Positions 1-6,972 of a stretch of 6,972 bases of DNA are shown here, in pieces. The notes under the pieces are model-generated. The model was not told the DNA's origin. It worked only from the letters and a program-made list of their open reading frames with translations, and ran no database searches. Source of the DNA: Bacteroidia bacterium (GTDB lineage Bacteria; Bacteroidota; Bacteroidia; Bacteroidales; P3). The stretch is taken from NCBI GenBank assembly GCA_025999775.1, contig BNXT01000075.1:1-6972 (forward strand), in the 5' to 3' direction. Every line of letters starts with the position of its first letter. The stretch's first letter is position 1. Made by a program: the position numbers and the translations under genes.

Positions 1-27
1 TCTTTTATATATTTTTGTTACATTACA

Positions 28-966
28 TTACAAAAATCGTGAATTTTTGTAGCTCTTTGGCAGTCTATCAACACTCAAATTGAAGTTATATTTGACAAAA
101 ACTTCAAAGCCCCCTCCTATTTTACTACTCCGAATCATACTTGACACCGCCAAATCGTAAGCAATACCCACTTGTACCTGCTTGATGAACGCTCCGCCAA
201 GTATTGCTAAATCAGATTTCCAACGATAGCTAAGCCCTCCCCAATACGTCTTGTTGTATAAACCAATGAGCGATAAATCTATCTGCGTAGAAACAAAATC
301 TGTCTTTATCAATGTGGACGGCACAAAGTCCATGTTCGGCAACATATCTACATTCAAACGATAGTTACCCGTAATATTAAGGCATCGTTTCGTTTGATAT
401 GCTAAATTATCACTCTGTGCCTCATTCAAGTCGCCCATTGACAAGCCTACCTCGTAACGATCCGGTATTTTATAATAAACGCCTGCTGCCAACGCAAATA
501 ACATGTCCGAAACATCTTCTTTATTGGTCAGAACCGGATCCGGTCCTTCGGTGGGCGGTTTAGCGTCCGTTAATTTAAGTCTGTTATCGCGCAAACCCGC
601 TTGCAATCCAACACCTAAGGTTCCTTCCCCTATAGAGAATTGATAGCTATATGCAAGATTAACATTTGTATTATTAAAGAATCCTATCCTATCGCTGGTC
701 AATGTTACACCTATACCGCTATTTATCATAGCAATCGGTGCAGAAACAGACACGCCCGTAGTTTGAGGAGCGCCATCCAAACCGTACCACTGTTGACGGT
801 GTATTAAAGTAGCATCTATCGCATTTTGAAAGCCGGCATACGCAGGATTAAACAACATCGTCGTGAACATGTAATGCGAAAACTGCGGTTGTTGCTGTGC
901 ATAAACAACCGGAAGCCCTACAAACAGAGAGGCTACAAACGTTATATGTCGAGTTTTCAAAATCAT
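28..966 (-). CDS. PorP/SprF family type IX secretion system membrane protein
   Basis: This is probably an outer-membrane beta-barrel protein of the PorP/SprF family, whose members are linked to type IX secretion and gliding adhesin export in Bacteroidota. Seen in the sequence: a signal peptide of about 23 residues ending VVYA before QQQPQFSHYMF, then FNPAYAGF (about residues 39-46) and QWYGLDGAPQTTG (about 59-71). These match the family's N-terminal signature (QFSQYMFNP..YNPAYAG, QW.GFDGAPQT). The rest is rich in short alternating, barrel-like strands, and the C-terminus ends in the family-typical NSRFL. The length, 312 residues, is normal. I chose the ATG at 966 because an A-rich GAAGAAAA tract lies just upstream; an in-frame GTG at 972 would add two residues. 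The gene stands alone in the visible part, diverging from ahcY with 139 bp between starts. Its downstream neighbour is beyond the left edge. Family assignment is firm; which substrate, if any, it serves is unknown. Confidence 0.9.
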   Translation of the reverse strand: MILKTRHITFVASLFVGLPVVYAQQQPQFSHYMFTTMLFNPAYAGFQNAIDATLIHRQQWYGLDGAPQTTGVSVSAPIAMINSGIGVTLTSDRIGFFNNTNVNLAYSYQFSIGEGTLGVGLQAGLRDNRLKLTDAKPPTEGPDPVLTNKEDVSDMLFALAAGVYYKIPDRYEVGLSMGDLNEAQSDNLAYQTKRCLNITGNYRLNVDMLPNMDFVPSTLIKTDFVSTQIDLSLIGLYNKTYWGGLSYRWKSDLAILGGAFIKQVQVGIAYDLAVSSMIRSSKIGGGFEVFVKYNFNLSVDRLPKSYKNSRFL

Positions 967-996
967 TTTCACTTTTCTTCAAGGTCAACTGAACTA

Positions 997-1004
997 CAAA
1001 GGTA
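997..1004 (-). promoter_or_regulatory. Predicted -7 promoter element for the PorP-like gene
   Basis: Read on the minus strand this is TACCTTTG, an exact match to the Bacteroidota -7 consensus TAnnTTTG. It lies about 30 bp upstream of the PorP-like start, which would give a short leader. A clear TTTG-type -33 element at the usual distance is not visible; the upstream region is a run of A and T. The identical octamer faces the other way at 1050-1057. The assignment rests on the consensus match and position only. Confidence 0.55.
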
Positions 1005-1030
1005 CAAATTTTTTTGAAATTAACATTTTT

Positions 1031-1057
1031 TTGTTGAAAAAAATTTTACTACCTTTG
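1031..1057 (+). promoter_or_regulatory. Predicted promoter for ahcY
   Basis: TACCTTTG at 1050-1057 matches the Bacteroidota -7 consensus TAnnTTTG exactly. A TTG at 1031-1033 (16 bp upstream) could serve as the -33 element, although this spacing is a little short of the usual 19-21 bp. A second TTG at 1034-1036 is closer still. Transcription would begin near 1063-1066, giving an A-rich leader of about 40 nt before the ATG at 1106. That leader is too short to hold a SAM or SAH riboswitch, and no Shine-Dalgarno sequence is seen, as is usual in this phylum. Confidence 0.55.
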
Positions 1058-1105
1058 TACTCCGCATAAAAATTTACATTAAAATATCTAAAAAATCCCA
1101 CAAAA

Positions 1106-2515
1106 ATGACTGATTACAACATTAAATTTAAAGTTGCCGACCTTGGACTAGCAGACTTTGGACGTAAAGAAATTACGATTGCCGAGAAAGAAATGCCGGG
1201 ATTGATGGCATTACGTACAAAATACGGTAAAGAAAAACCCTTACAGGGGGTTCGGATTATGGGTTCGTTACACATGACCATTCAAACGGCGGTCCTCATT
1301 GAGACCTTGGTGGACTTGGGCGCTAATGTACGTTGGTGCAGTTGCAATATCTTTTCAACGCAGGATCATGCTGCCGCTGCAATAGCAAAAGCCGGTGTTC
1401 CTGTGTTTGCATGGAAAGGGGAAACCTTAGAAGAATATTGGTGGTGTACCAATCAAGCTTTGGCTTTTCCAAACGGAGAGGGTCCACAGTTGATCGTGGA
1501 CGACGGCGGCGACGCTACCCTATTCATTCATAAAGGATATGCTGCCGAAAATGATGCCTCCGTATTGAATCATCAACCCGATAATGTTGAAGAGGGAATC
1601 ATTCTCAACACTTTGAAACTTATTCTCAAAGAAGATGCCCAACGTTGGCATCGCACCGTAGCACAATGGAAAGGAGTGTCTGAAGAAACGACTACCGGCG
1701 TTCACCGTTTATATCAAATGTTGGAACGTAAAGAACTATTAGTACCGGCGATCAATGTTAATGATTCCGTCACAAAATCAAAGTTCGATAATCTCTATGG
1801 CTGTCGGGAATCTTTGGCTGATGGCATCAAACGCGCTACCGATGTGATGATTGCGGGGAAAGTCGTTGTAGTATTAGGTTATGGCGATGTCGGCAAAGGG
1901 TGTGCACGCTCTATGCGTGGTTATGGCGCTCGCGTTATCGTAACCGAAATAGACCCTATATGTGCGCTACAAGCCGCTATGGAAGGCTTTGAAGTAGCAC
2001 GTATGGAAGATACGTTGGAGGAAGGTAACATCTTCGTTACCACCACCGGTAACCGTGACGTGGTATGTATTGAACATATCGCAAAAATGAAAGACCAAGC
2101 TATCATTTGTAATATTGGACACTTTGACAATGAAATACAAGTTGACAAGTTAGTTTCCTATCCGGGTATCAAACACCTCAATATCAAGCCACAGGTTGAT
2201 CAATACACATTTCCCGATGGGCACAGTGTATTTCTCTTAGCCGAAGGGCGTTTGGTGAACTTAGGGTGTGCCACAGGGCATCCGTCGTTTGTGATGAGTA
2301 ATTCGTTTACGAACCAGACCTTAGCGCAATTAGACCTTTGGAAAAATCACTATGACATCGGCGTTTATCGCTTACCTAAATACTTAGACGAAGAGGTTGC
2401 CCGATTGCATTTGGAACGTATCGGCGTGAAATTATCGCAATTGACACCGGATCAAGCCGCCTACCTTGGCGTAGCTATTGAAGGTCCCTACAAAGCCGAC
2501 CATTACCGGTACTAA
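1106..2515 (+). CDS. ahcY: Adenosylhomocysteinase (S-adenosyl-L-homocysteine hydrolase)
   Basis: This cytoplasmic, NAD-dependent enzyme reversibly splits S-adenosylhomocysteine into adenosine and homocysteine. It removes the inhibitory product of SAM-dependent methylation and feeds homocysteine back to methionine. The 469-residue protein is complete. By alignment with the known family I can place the substrate and catalytic residues: His56 (GSLHMT), Asp133 (VDDGGD), Glu194 (SEETTTG), Lys224 and Asp228 ([10 protein letters not shown]) and His339 (NIGHFDNE). The NAD-binding loop GYGDVGKG is at 258-265, and the conserved C-terminal tail DHYRY supplies Lys463 and Tyr467, which reach the neighbouring subunit's cofactor. 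A segment of about 40 residues around 145-185 is typical of the longer bacterial and plant form and is absent from the 432-residue human enzyme. The ATG follows an A-rich leader without a Shine-Dalgarno sequence. No other methyl-cycle gene is adjacent in the window. Confidence 0.98.
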   Translation: MTDYNIKFKVADLGLADFGRKEITIAEKEMPGLMALRTKYGKEKPLQGVRIMGSLHMTIQTAVLIETLVDLGANVRWCSCNIFSTQDHAAAAIAKAGVPVFAWKGETLEEYWWCTNQALAFPNGEGPQLIVDDGGDATLFIHKGYAAENDASVLNHQPDNVEEGIILNTLKLILKEDAQRWHRTVAQWKGVSEETTTGVHRLYQMLERKELLVPAINVNDSVTKSKFDNLYGCRESLADGIKRATDVMIAGKVVVVLGYGDVGKGCARSMRGYGARVIVTEIDPICALQAAMEGFEVARMEDTLEEGNIFVTTTGNRDVVCIEHIAKMKDQAIICNIGHFDNEIQVDKLVSYPGIKHLNIKPQVDQYTFPDGHSVFLLAEGRLVNLGCATGHPSFVMSNSFTNQTLAQLDLWKNHYDIGVYRLPKYLDEEVARLHLERIGVKLSQLTPDQAAYLGVAIEGPYKADHYRY

Positions 2516-2552
2516 TTTCATTGATTCAGGCGGTACATTGTACAAATAGTAC
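2516..2552. other. Convergent intergenic gap without a clear terminator
   Basis: This 37-bp gap separates the ahcY stop codon from the stop codon of the FG-GAP gene on the other strand. GTAC occurs three times (2533, 2540 and 2549), and the first two could form a tiny 4-bp stem around ATT. A 5-bp pairing of TACCG (2504-2508) with CGGTA (2531-2535) is also possible. Neither is GC-rich nor followed by a T-run, so I do not call an intrinsic terminator for either gene. Confidence 0.5.
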
Positions 2553-4832
2553 TCATTGTTTTACAAATTTGGTAGAGCTGCTCTGTCCATTTATCGAAAT
2601 TTTGAGAATATATACGCCTTGCATTAAATTGTGAATATCAATGCTTTGAGAGGCGGTTTGTATCCGTTGCGAAATCCGGACATGTCCTAAAATATCCATG
2701 ATTTCACACAGAGCGCCAATCTGATTTTCAACGATAATCTGCGTGTAGGCAGGGTTTGGATGTATATCAAGCATCATCGGCGGCGTAATTAAACATATAG
2801 CGCTTGGGTCGGATTGTTTTCCGTAATATAAATGTAAGCCGCCGGCATGGTTACCCACTACCAAATCCGGGATGCCATCTTGGTTGAAATCAGCCACTGC
2901 GGGCGAAGACCATTGTCCATTGTAGAGTTCTTGACCGTCGTCAAGCTCTACAAACCCCCTATCCTCAAAGCTTGCAGAAATATCCGAGACCCCGTAAACA
3001 CTGATTCTCCCGTCTTCACGACCGCAATATAGCCATAATTGTTGGGTTGTATCTTTGAAGAAATAGGGCTTGCTGTATCCAAAAGTTGACACTTCCCTAT
3101 TCACTGCATCCACACCCCCTAAGCTATCGGTAATGAGCGTAAATACAGGATTTTCCGGTGTACCGGTATTCTGAAAATAGTTCACATTGCCCTTGTAATA
3201 TACTTTGCCTTGTTCGTTTGTCCATATCGTGCGTTGTTCGCCGAGAACCAAGTCCAACAATCCGTCATTATTGAGGTCAACCAATTGGGGCGCAATAAAC
3301 AAGCCCATAAATTCGTTTAGAATGTTGCTCTGCACTAATTGAAATGTAGTTGTGTCGTTAGTAGTTGTACTTTGTTCGTACCATAGCAGTTCGCCGGACT
3401 CGGTACCTAAAAGTAAATCCAATTGCGGATTATTATTCAGGTTGCCTACTGTCGGACAAAGTGCGGTTTTGAGTGGCGGCGGGTCTAAGCGAATCGGTTG
3501 CAAGCGAAACGACGGTTGTGTTGCGGTACCGATATTTCGTAATTCGTGCAATGTTGCTAATGAAACGGATTCCCACGATCCATTACTAAATTGTACCGTA
3601 TCCGTAATGCCATAATTACCCACAATAATATCCAATAGTCCGTCTTTATTGAGGTCGCCGATAGTTGGATACGCGCCTATACCAAAATCCAGCATATTAT
3701 CCTGTAGAAAGGATTGCGAAATTAATTGATAGTCCGGTATTGCCGCTGTTCCCATATTTTTGTAAACCCAGTTACTATAGGGCGCTTGCGTAGAGAATGG
3801 CGCGGCATTAAAAGGGGAGAACACTAATTCCGGTACATTATCGCCATCCACGTCGAGGGGATAGACGGCAGGGCTATTGAGAAGGTTCACCGGCACGCTA
3901 TTATGAGGGAAAGCCGTATCCATACTGACCATTCGAGCATCTTCGCCGGTACCGCCATTATACAAAGCCACTATGTTAGGGTAGCCGAAATCGCCCAATA
4001 ACAGATCCGGCAAGTCATCCCCATTCAAATGGGCAATAAACACTGATGATCCGGTGTGTTTAGAGGGTGTTGCCGGCTGTTGTTTACTGCTGGCTACGGA
4101 GCTACCACACGTATTAAGCGTCAACCCATTAGAGGATTCGTCCTCCCGAAAGCAGCCCCAATTCGTATTGGCAATAACAAAATCCAGACTATCTAATGAG
4201 CCATAGCGTTCTTTAGCCCAGTTTTTATAGAAATACAGCGTATTACCGGCAGAGGGTACCCAGAACGTTACTATATCCAAATCACCATCGCCGTCCACAT
4301 CGTAGATAGCAGGGTAGTTTACCGAAGAGCAGTATAAAGTTTCGTAAGTGTCAAAGAGCTTGGCGGTAATACGTTTGGTATGCAGCACAAAGCGGACTGT
4401 AGTTGCTGTAGAGACGTTTTGATAGAGGGTCATGCCAGCAACGCCATCAAACGTAAAAATGTCGGCTTTCCCATCGCCATTAAAATCCTGCGTAATAAAC
4501 CAACTGTTAATTGTCGGCAAATCGCTCTCATAGCGTGCTTCGTAGCGGTAATGCGGTATTACATTCTCATTCGTGCGTATAAACGTAAGCGGTTTTTGTC
4601 GGTGTTGGTCGTAAACAATCAGATCCTTGATGCCGTCCATATTGAGGTCTATCTCTCCAAATAGGCAGGCATTCAGTCCGCCTGTCCATGGTTGATTAAA
4701 GCCTTCTACGGGTATCGTATCTGCCAATTGATATACAAAAGGGCGCCCTGATTGTGCGTTTAAAACCTGCCCACATAGATAAGCCATGTTGATAGCAATT
4801 CCTATTCTGAAAATTAGGGATCGTATCGTCAT
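2553..4832 (-). CDS. Secreted FG-GAP/VCBS repeat protein with T9SS type A sorting domain
   Basis: This is a 759-residue exported protein of unknown specific function. An N-terminal signal peptide of about 26 residues ends near VLNAQ. Nine FG-GAP/VCBS-type motifs follow, at about residues 62, 116, 178, 268, 327, 393, 464, 519 and 648. Typical examples are DFNGDGKADIF, DVDGDGDLDIV and DLNNDGLLDLVLG. Such motifs form beta-propeller blades and bind calcium through the Asp/Asn residues. The copies at 268, 327 and 464 are degenerate, and a tenth, without the calcium ligands, probably lies near 588-613. A Ser/Thr/Gln-rich insert sits at about 243-263. The C-terminal 73 residues (687-759) start with LDIHPNPAYTQIIVEN, contain GVYILKI and end in KFVKQ, a standard type A T9SS sorting domain that is normally removed or anchored at the surface. 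The ATG overlaps the kinase stop codon by 4 bp (ATGA), so the gene is probably the second in that operon. No catalytic domain is visible; a binding or adhesion role is inference. Confidence 0.92.
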   Translation of the reverse strand: MTIRSLIFRIGIAINMAYLCGQVLNAQSGRPFVYQLADTIPVEGFNQPWTGGLNACLFGEIDLNMDGIKDLIVYDQHRQKPLTFIRTNENVIPHYRYEARYESDLPTINSWFITQDFNGDGKADIFTFDGVAGMTLYQNVSTATTVRFVLHTKRITAKLFDTYETLYCSSVNYPAIYDVDGDGDLDIVTFWVPSAGNTLYFYKNWAKERYGSLDSLDFVIANTNWGCFREDESSNGLTLNTCGSSVASSKQQPATPSKHTGSSVFIAHLNGDDLPDLLLGDFGYPNIVALYNGGTGEDARMVSMDTAFPHNSVPVNLLNSPAVYPLDVDGDNVPELVFSPFNAAPFSTQAPYSNWVYKNMGTAAIPDYQLISQSFLQDNMLDFGIGAYPTIGDLNKDGLLDIIVGNYGITDTVQFSNGSWESVSLATLHELRNIGTATQPSFRLQPIRLDPPPLKTALCPTVGNLNNNPQLDLLLGTESGELLWYEQSTTTNDTTTFQLVQSNILNEFMGLFIAPQLVDLNNDGLLDLVLGEQRTIWTNEQGKVYYKGNVNYFQNTGTPENPVFTLITDSLGGVDAVNREVSTFGYSKPYFFKDTTQQLWLYCGREDGRISVYGVSDISASFEDRGFVELDDGQELYNGQWSSPAVADFNQDGIPDLVVGNHAGGLHLYYGKQSDPSAICLITPPMMLDIHPNPAYTQIIVENQIGALCEIMDILGHVRISQRIQTASQSIDIHNLMQGVYILKISINGQSSSTKFVKQ

Positions 4833-6972
4833 TGTTCACTATTTTGATTAACTTTGTTTAAGACCACGAAAAACGTAGTACCTTCAGGTGATGTTTCAAA
4901 GTATATTTGACCGCCATCCGCAGTAATTAAGTTTCTGCAAATCGCCAAACCAAGCCCCATTCCGGATGTTTTTGTTGTAAAATTCGGTTCAAAAATTGAG
5001 TTTTGAATATCTTGCGGGATACCCATACCATTGTCTTTAATGCTGACGGTAACCGTTTGCTGGTCTTCTTGAATCTGAACGTGTATATGTCCGTCGTCTT
5101 TATATTCGACAGCTTGTAGCGCGTTTTTGATGAGATTGATGAAGACCCTAAGCAGATTGGTGGCATTAGAGTAAATCTCGTAATTATCAACCGGCTGTTC
5201 TACGGTAATAATGCCTTTGGAATTAAGCATATCTACGGCGTTGACTAAGGTTTCCGTCAGATTGGTGGGTTCGGGTACGTAAGATTTTCCGGAGGCAAAA
5301 TCACGAAATTCGGAAGCCACTGTTGATAGCATGTCAATTTGTTGAATCATCAGTTCTGAGAAGCGTTTGAGGTACTTATCAAAGCCATCCTTATGGTCGT
5401 TCCATGCACGAGACAGTTGCTGTACGCTCAATTTCATCGGCGTGAGCGGGTTCTTAATCTCGTGAGCAATTTGTCTTGACATCTCTGTCCATGCGCTGTA
5501 GCGTTCTATTTTGGCTAACCGTTGGGCGCTTTCTTCAAGTTCATCAATAACCTGATTGTAGGTTTCTACCAAAGCGCCTATTTCGTCATGCCGTTTAGCA
5601 ACAGCTATTTTCTGGTTTTTTTGCTCTAAACGAAATCGACTTAGATGCTCGTTTATCAAATGAATAGGCATGGTTAAATTATTGACTAACAAAGAAATAA
5701 TGACAAACGTAATCAAGATGAAGATGACATACAAATTGATTAGCGATACGATAAACATGGATATTTGTTGATCAAAGTTTACTTGTTGGTTGAAATACGT
5801 TACGCTCAAATAGCCCAATATCTCATCATTGTAGTTACGCAAAGGGTAATAGATGATATAAAATTTTTGCCCCATCTGATAGGCGTTATGCACTATAAAA
5901 TTTTCGTGCAGACTGTGTAAACGTTCATAAATTGAGGAGTCGAGAACAGTTACAAGGTCGGATTTATTATCATAGTCATCGTTCGAACTAACCATTAACA
6001 AACCATTCTCATCAAACAAATGGATATCCATAAAAAACATATCTGCAAAGTTCGATAAACTTTTTTTCAGATGGCTGTTTTGTGCAATAGAGGCGGGCGT
6101 TTCATTGGCAAATTGTTGCTCCATTCCAAGCAATAACGAATAGGATTTTTCTTTGATATAATCAATATTTTTTAACTGATTTAAGTCTCGAATAAAAACA
6201 AATGAAGCCAGTCCTGACACCATAAAAACGACAATAACTGAACCAAAAAATATAATTTGTAACCGCGTGGAAAAACTTTTAACTAAATTACGAATAGGAT
6301 TAAAGACAAGCGCTATGATTATAAATGCCAAGAAAAAATTAAACAGAAAAAACTCTGCAAAGGTCGAAAATCGGTTAGCCAAGGTTGCTTCTGGCTGACT
6401 AATCACGATTTCATATTGTCCTTTTATTGCATGGAAATGACTATATCCATTAAAGTTTTCGTAGTGTGTAGTGTTTTCTTTGAAATGATTTGAGAGTTTG
6501 AGCGGATAAACAAAGATGCCATTCTGCTGCACCAAATCGCCATCATGGTAGCGTGCCACAGAATAGTAATTATGCTGTATGGTGTATGCTATCGAAGCAT
6601 CCGCATCATTGGTAAACAATTCGATATATCCGTACAGATTATTTCCAAAATCCGTAATCATCAAATAATTCAACACATCAATATTTTTGCGGATTTGAAA
6701 TAGATTATCGTAATAGGTATTAGTCCCAAATTGTGCAATTTTTTGTTCGAAAAAATCTTGACAATTTACTATTTCTTCGTTATTGATGTTCAATTTATCA
6801 CCGCGTTTGCATAGCGTAACCTGAATTTTAAACGTTGAGTCAAATACCTGCATAGCACGAAACTTTATCGTGTCTATCAAGCTTTGTTCATTGTGTTGGT
6901 TGGTGTTAACGGTAGCACGTATAGCGGAATCGGTAATGAGATATTGGTGAATTTCATGAAGTTTATGTTCGT
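4829..6972 (-). CDS. NtrY-like membrane sensor histidine kinase, 5' end outside the window
   Basis: This is the C-terminal 713 residues of a two-component sensor kinase. Residues are counted from the TTG codon at 6880. The first part (1-177, plus 30 residues upstream) looks extracytoplasmic. Transmembrane helices follow at about 178-193 and 207-230, then a second extracytoplasmic region (231-375) with Cache/PAS-like features (MDIHLFDENGLLMVSSN; YPLRNYNDEILGYLSV). A third helix (376-399), a HAMP linker (about 400-455) and the transmitter complete it. The H-box RQIAHEIKNPLTPMKLS has phospho-acceptor His473 (codon 5462-5464) and is of the NtrB/NtrY type. The ATPase domain has the N-box NLIKNALQ (582-589), DNGMGIP (616-622), FEPNFTTK (630-637) and GMGLGLAI (640-647). 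All key residues are intact. I reject the TTG as the start: the frame is open to the right edge, and no membrane helix precedes the first sensor region. The stop overlaps the FG-GAP gene. Signal and response regulator are unknown. Confidence 0.93.
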   Translation of the reverse strand, partial: EHKLHEIHQYLITDSAIRATVNTNQHNEQSLIDTIKFRAMQVFDSTFKIQVTLCKRGDKLNINNEEIVNCQDFFEQKIAQFGTNTYYDNLFQIRKNIDVLNYLMITDFGNNLYGYIELFTNDADASIAYTIQHNYYSVARYHDGDLVQQNGIFVYPLKLSNHFKENTTHYENFNGYSHFHAIKGQYEIVISQPEATLANRFSTFAEFFLFNFFLAFIIIALVFNPIRNLVKSFSTRLQIIFFGSVIVVFMVSGLASFVFIRDLNQLKNIDYIKEKSYSLLLGMEQQFANETPASIAQNSHLKKSLSNFADMFFMDIHLFDENGLLMVSSNDDYDNKSDLVTVLDSSIYERLHSLHENFIVHNAYQMGQKFYIIYYPLRNYNDEILGYLSVTYFNQQVNFDQQISMFIVSLINLYVIFILITFVIISLLVNNLTMPIHLINEHLSRFRLEQKNQKIAVAKRHDEIGALVETYNQVIDELEESAQRLAKIERYSAWTEMSRQIAHEIKNPLTPMKLSVQQLSRAWNDHKDGFDKYLKRFSELMIQQIDMLSTVASEFRDFASGKSYVPEPTNLTETLVNAVDMLNSKGIITVEQPVDNYEIYSNATNLLRVFINLIKNALQAVEYKDDGHIHVQIQEDQQTVTVSIKDNGMGIPQDIQNSIFEPNFTTKTSGMGLGLAICRNLITADGGQIYFETSPEGTTFFVVLNKVNQNSEQ

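Larger units (their letters stand above)
995..1059. repeat. Two-part inverted repeat spanning the divergent promoters
   Basis: The outer arms are perfect 10-bp complements: TACAAAGGTA at 995-1004 and TACCTTTGTA at 1050-1059. The inner arms are also perfect 10-bp complements: AAATTTTTTT at 1006-1015 and AAAAAAATTT at 1037-1046. The two pairs are nearly concentric, centred at 1026-1027, with small spacers of unequal length (1 and 3 bp) between inner and outer arms. The outer arms contain the two -7 elements, so the repeat is part of the promoter DNA rather than a transcribed hairpin. Whether a protein binds it is unknown. Confidence 0.6.

Noticed and set aside
826..1017. Plus-strand 63-residue open frame across the start of the PorP-like gene
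   Set aside because: It is antisense to a well-supported gene and its promoter, is rich in Arg and Lys with no recognisable domain, and looks like a chance frame.
1058..1105. Possible SAM or SAH riboswitch upstream of ahcY
   Set aside because: The predicted leader is only about 40 nt and A/T-rich, with no paired elements resembling known SAM or SAH aptamers.
1333..2148. Short open frames on both strands within ahcY (1333-1533 plus, 1520-1705 and 1921-2148 minus)
   Set aside because: They lie wholly inside a highly conserved enzyme gene in other frames and show no domain or signal.
2847..4664. Plus-strand open frames opposite the FG-GAP gene (2847-3032, 3352-3615, 4380-4664)
   Set aside because: They are antisense to the repeat-coding frame. 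The periodic Asp/Asn/Gly codons readily leave open frames on the other strand, and none has a recognisable protein signature.
4764..4778. Possible lipoprotein lipobox (AYLCG) in the FG-GAP protein signal peptide
   Set aside because: Leu at -1 and Tyr at -2 do not fit the lipobox, while VLNA before QSG fits an ordinary signal peptidase I site.
4927..5190. Minus-strand 87-residue open frame inside the kinase ATPase region
   Set aside because: It is an alternate frame on the same strand as the conserved N, G1, F and G2 boxes of the kinase, with no family resemblance of its own.
6878..6880. TTG codon as the start of the histidine kinase, giving a 683-residue protein
   Set aside because: The frame stays open for 30 further codons to the window edge. 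The residues on both sides read as one continuous non-membrane sensor region with no signal or first transmembrane helix, so the real start lies outside.

Overview
The window looks like chromosomal DNA from a member of the Bacteroidota. Three things point there: a PorP/SprF-family outer-membrane protein, a secreted protein ending in a type IX secretion (T9SS) type A sorting domain, and -7 promoter octamers of the Bacteroidota form TAnnTTTG with no clear Shine-Dalgarno sequences. The DNA is moderately AT-rich. No genus can be named from the sequence alone. I see no mobile element, CRISPR array, tRNA or rRNA.

Layout, left to right. (1) 28-966, minus: a PorP/SprF-like protein with a signal peptide. 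(2) 967-1105: a divergent promoter region in which both outward-facing -7 elements lie in the arms of an inverted repeat. (3) 1106-2515, plus: ahcY, S-adenosylhomocysteine hydrolase, complete, with all expected catalytic and NAD-binding residues. (4) 2516-2552: a 37-bp convergent gap with no clear terminator. (5) 2553-4832, minus: a 759-residue secreted FG-GAP/VCBS repeat protein with a C-terminal T9SS sorting domain. (6) 4829-6972, minus: a large NtrY-like membrane sensor histidine kinase. Its reading frame stays open to the right edge, so its N-terminus lies outside the window.

The kinase and the FG-GAP gene overlap by 4 bp (ATGA) and are almost certainly co-transcribed, kinase first. The kinase has at least two extracytoplasmic regions and a complete transmitter core; no response regulator is visible. 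The FG-GAP protein should be exported by Sec and then moved to the cell surface or medium by the T9SS. The PorP-like protein belongs to a family linked to T9SS and gliding, but it is in a separate transcription unit, split from the FG-GAP gene by ahcY. A functional link between them is therefore only an inference. ahcY is a housekeeping gene of the activated methyl cycle.

Most of the window is ordinary core-genome content. The points most worth a second look are the mirror-symmetric divergent promoter, the translational coupling of a sensor kinase to a T9SS cargo, and the double-sensor layout of the truncated kinase. I found no convincing sign of a wholly new system.
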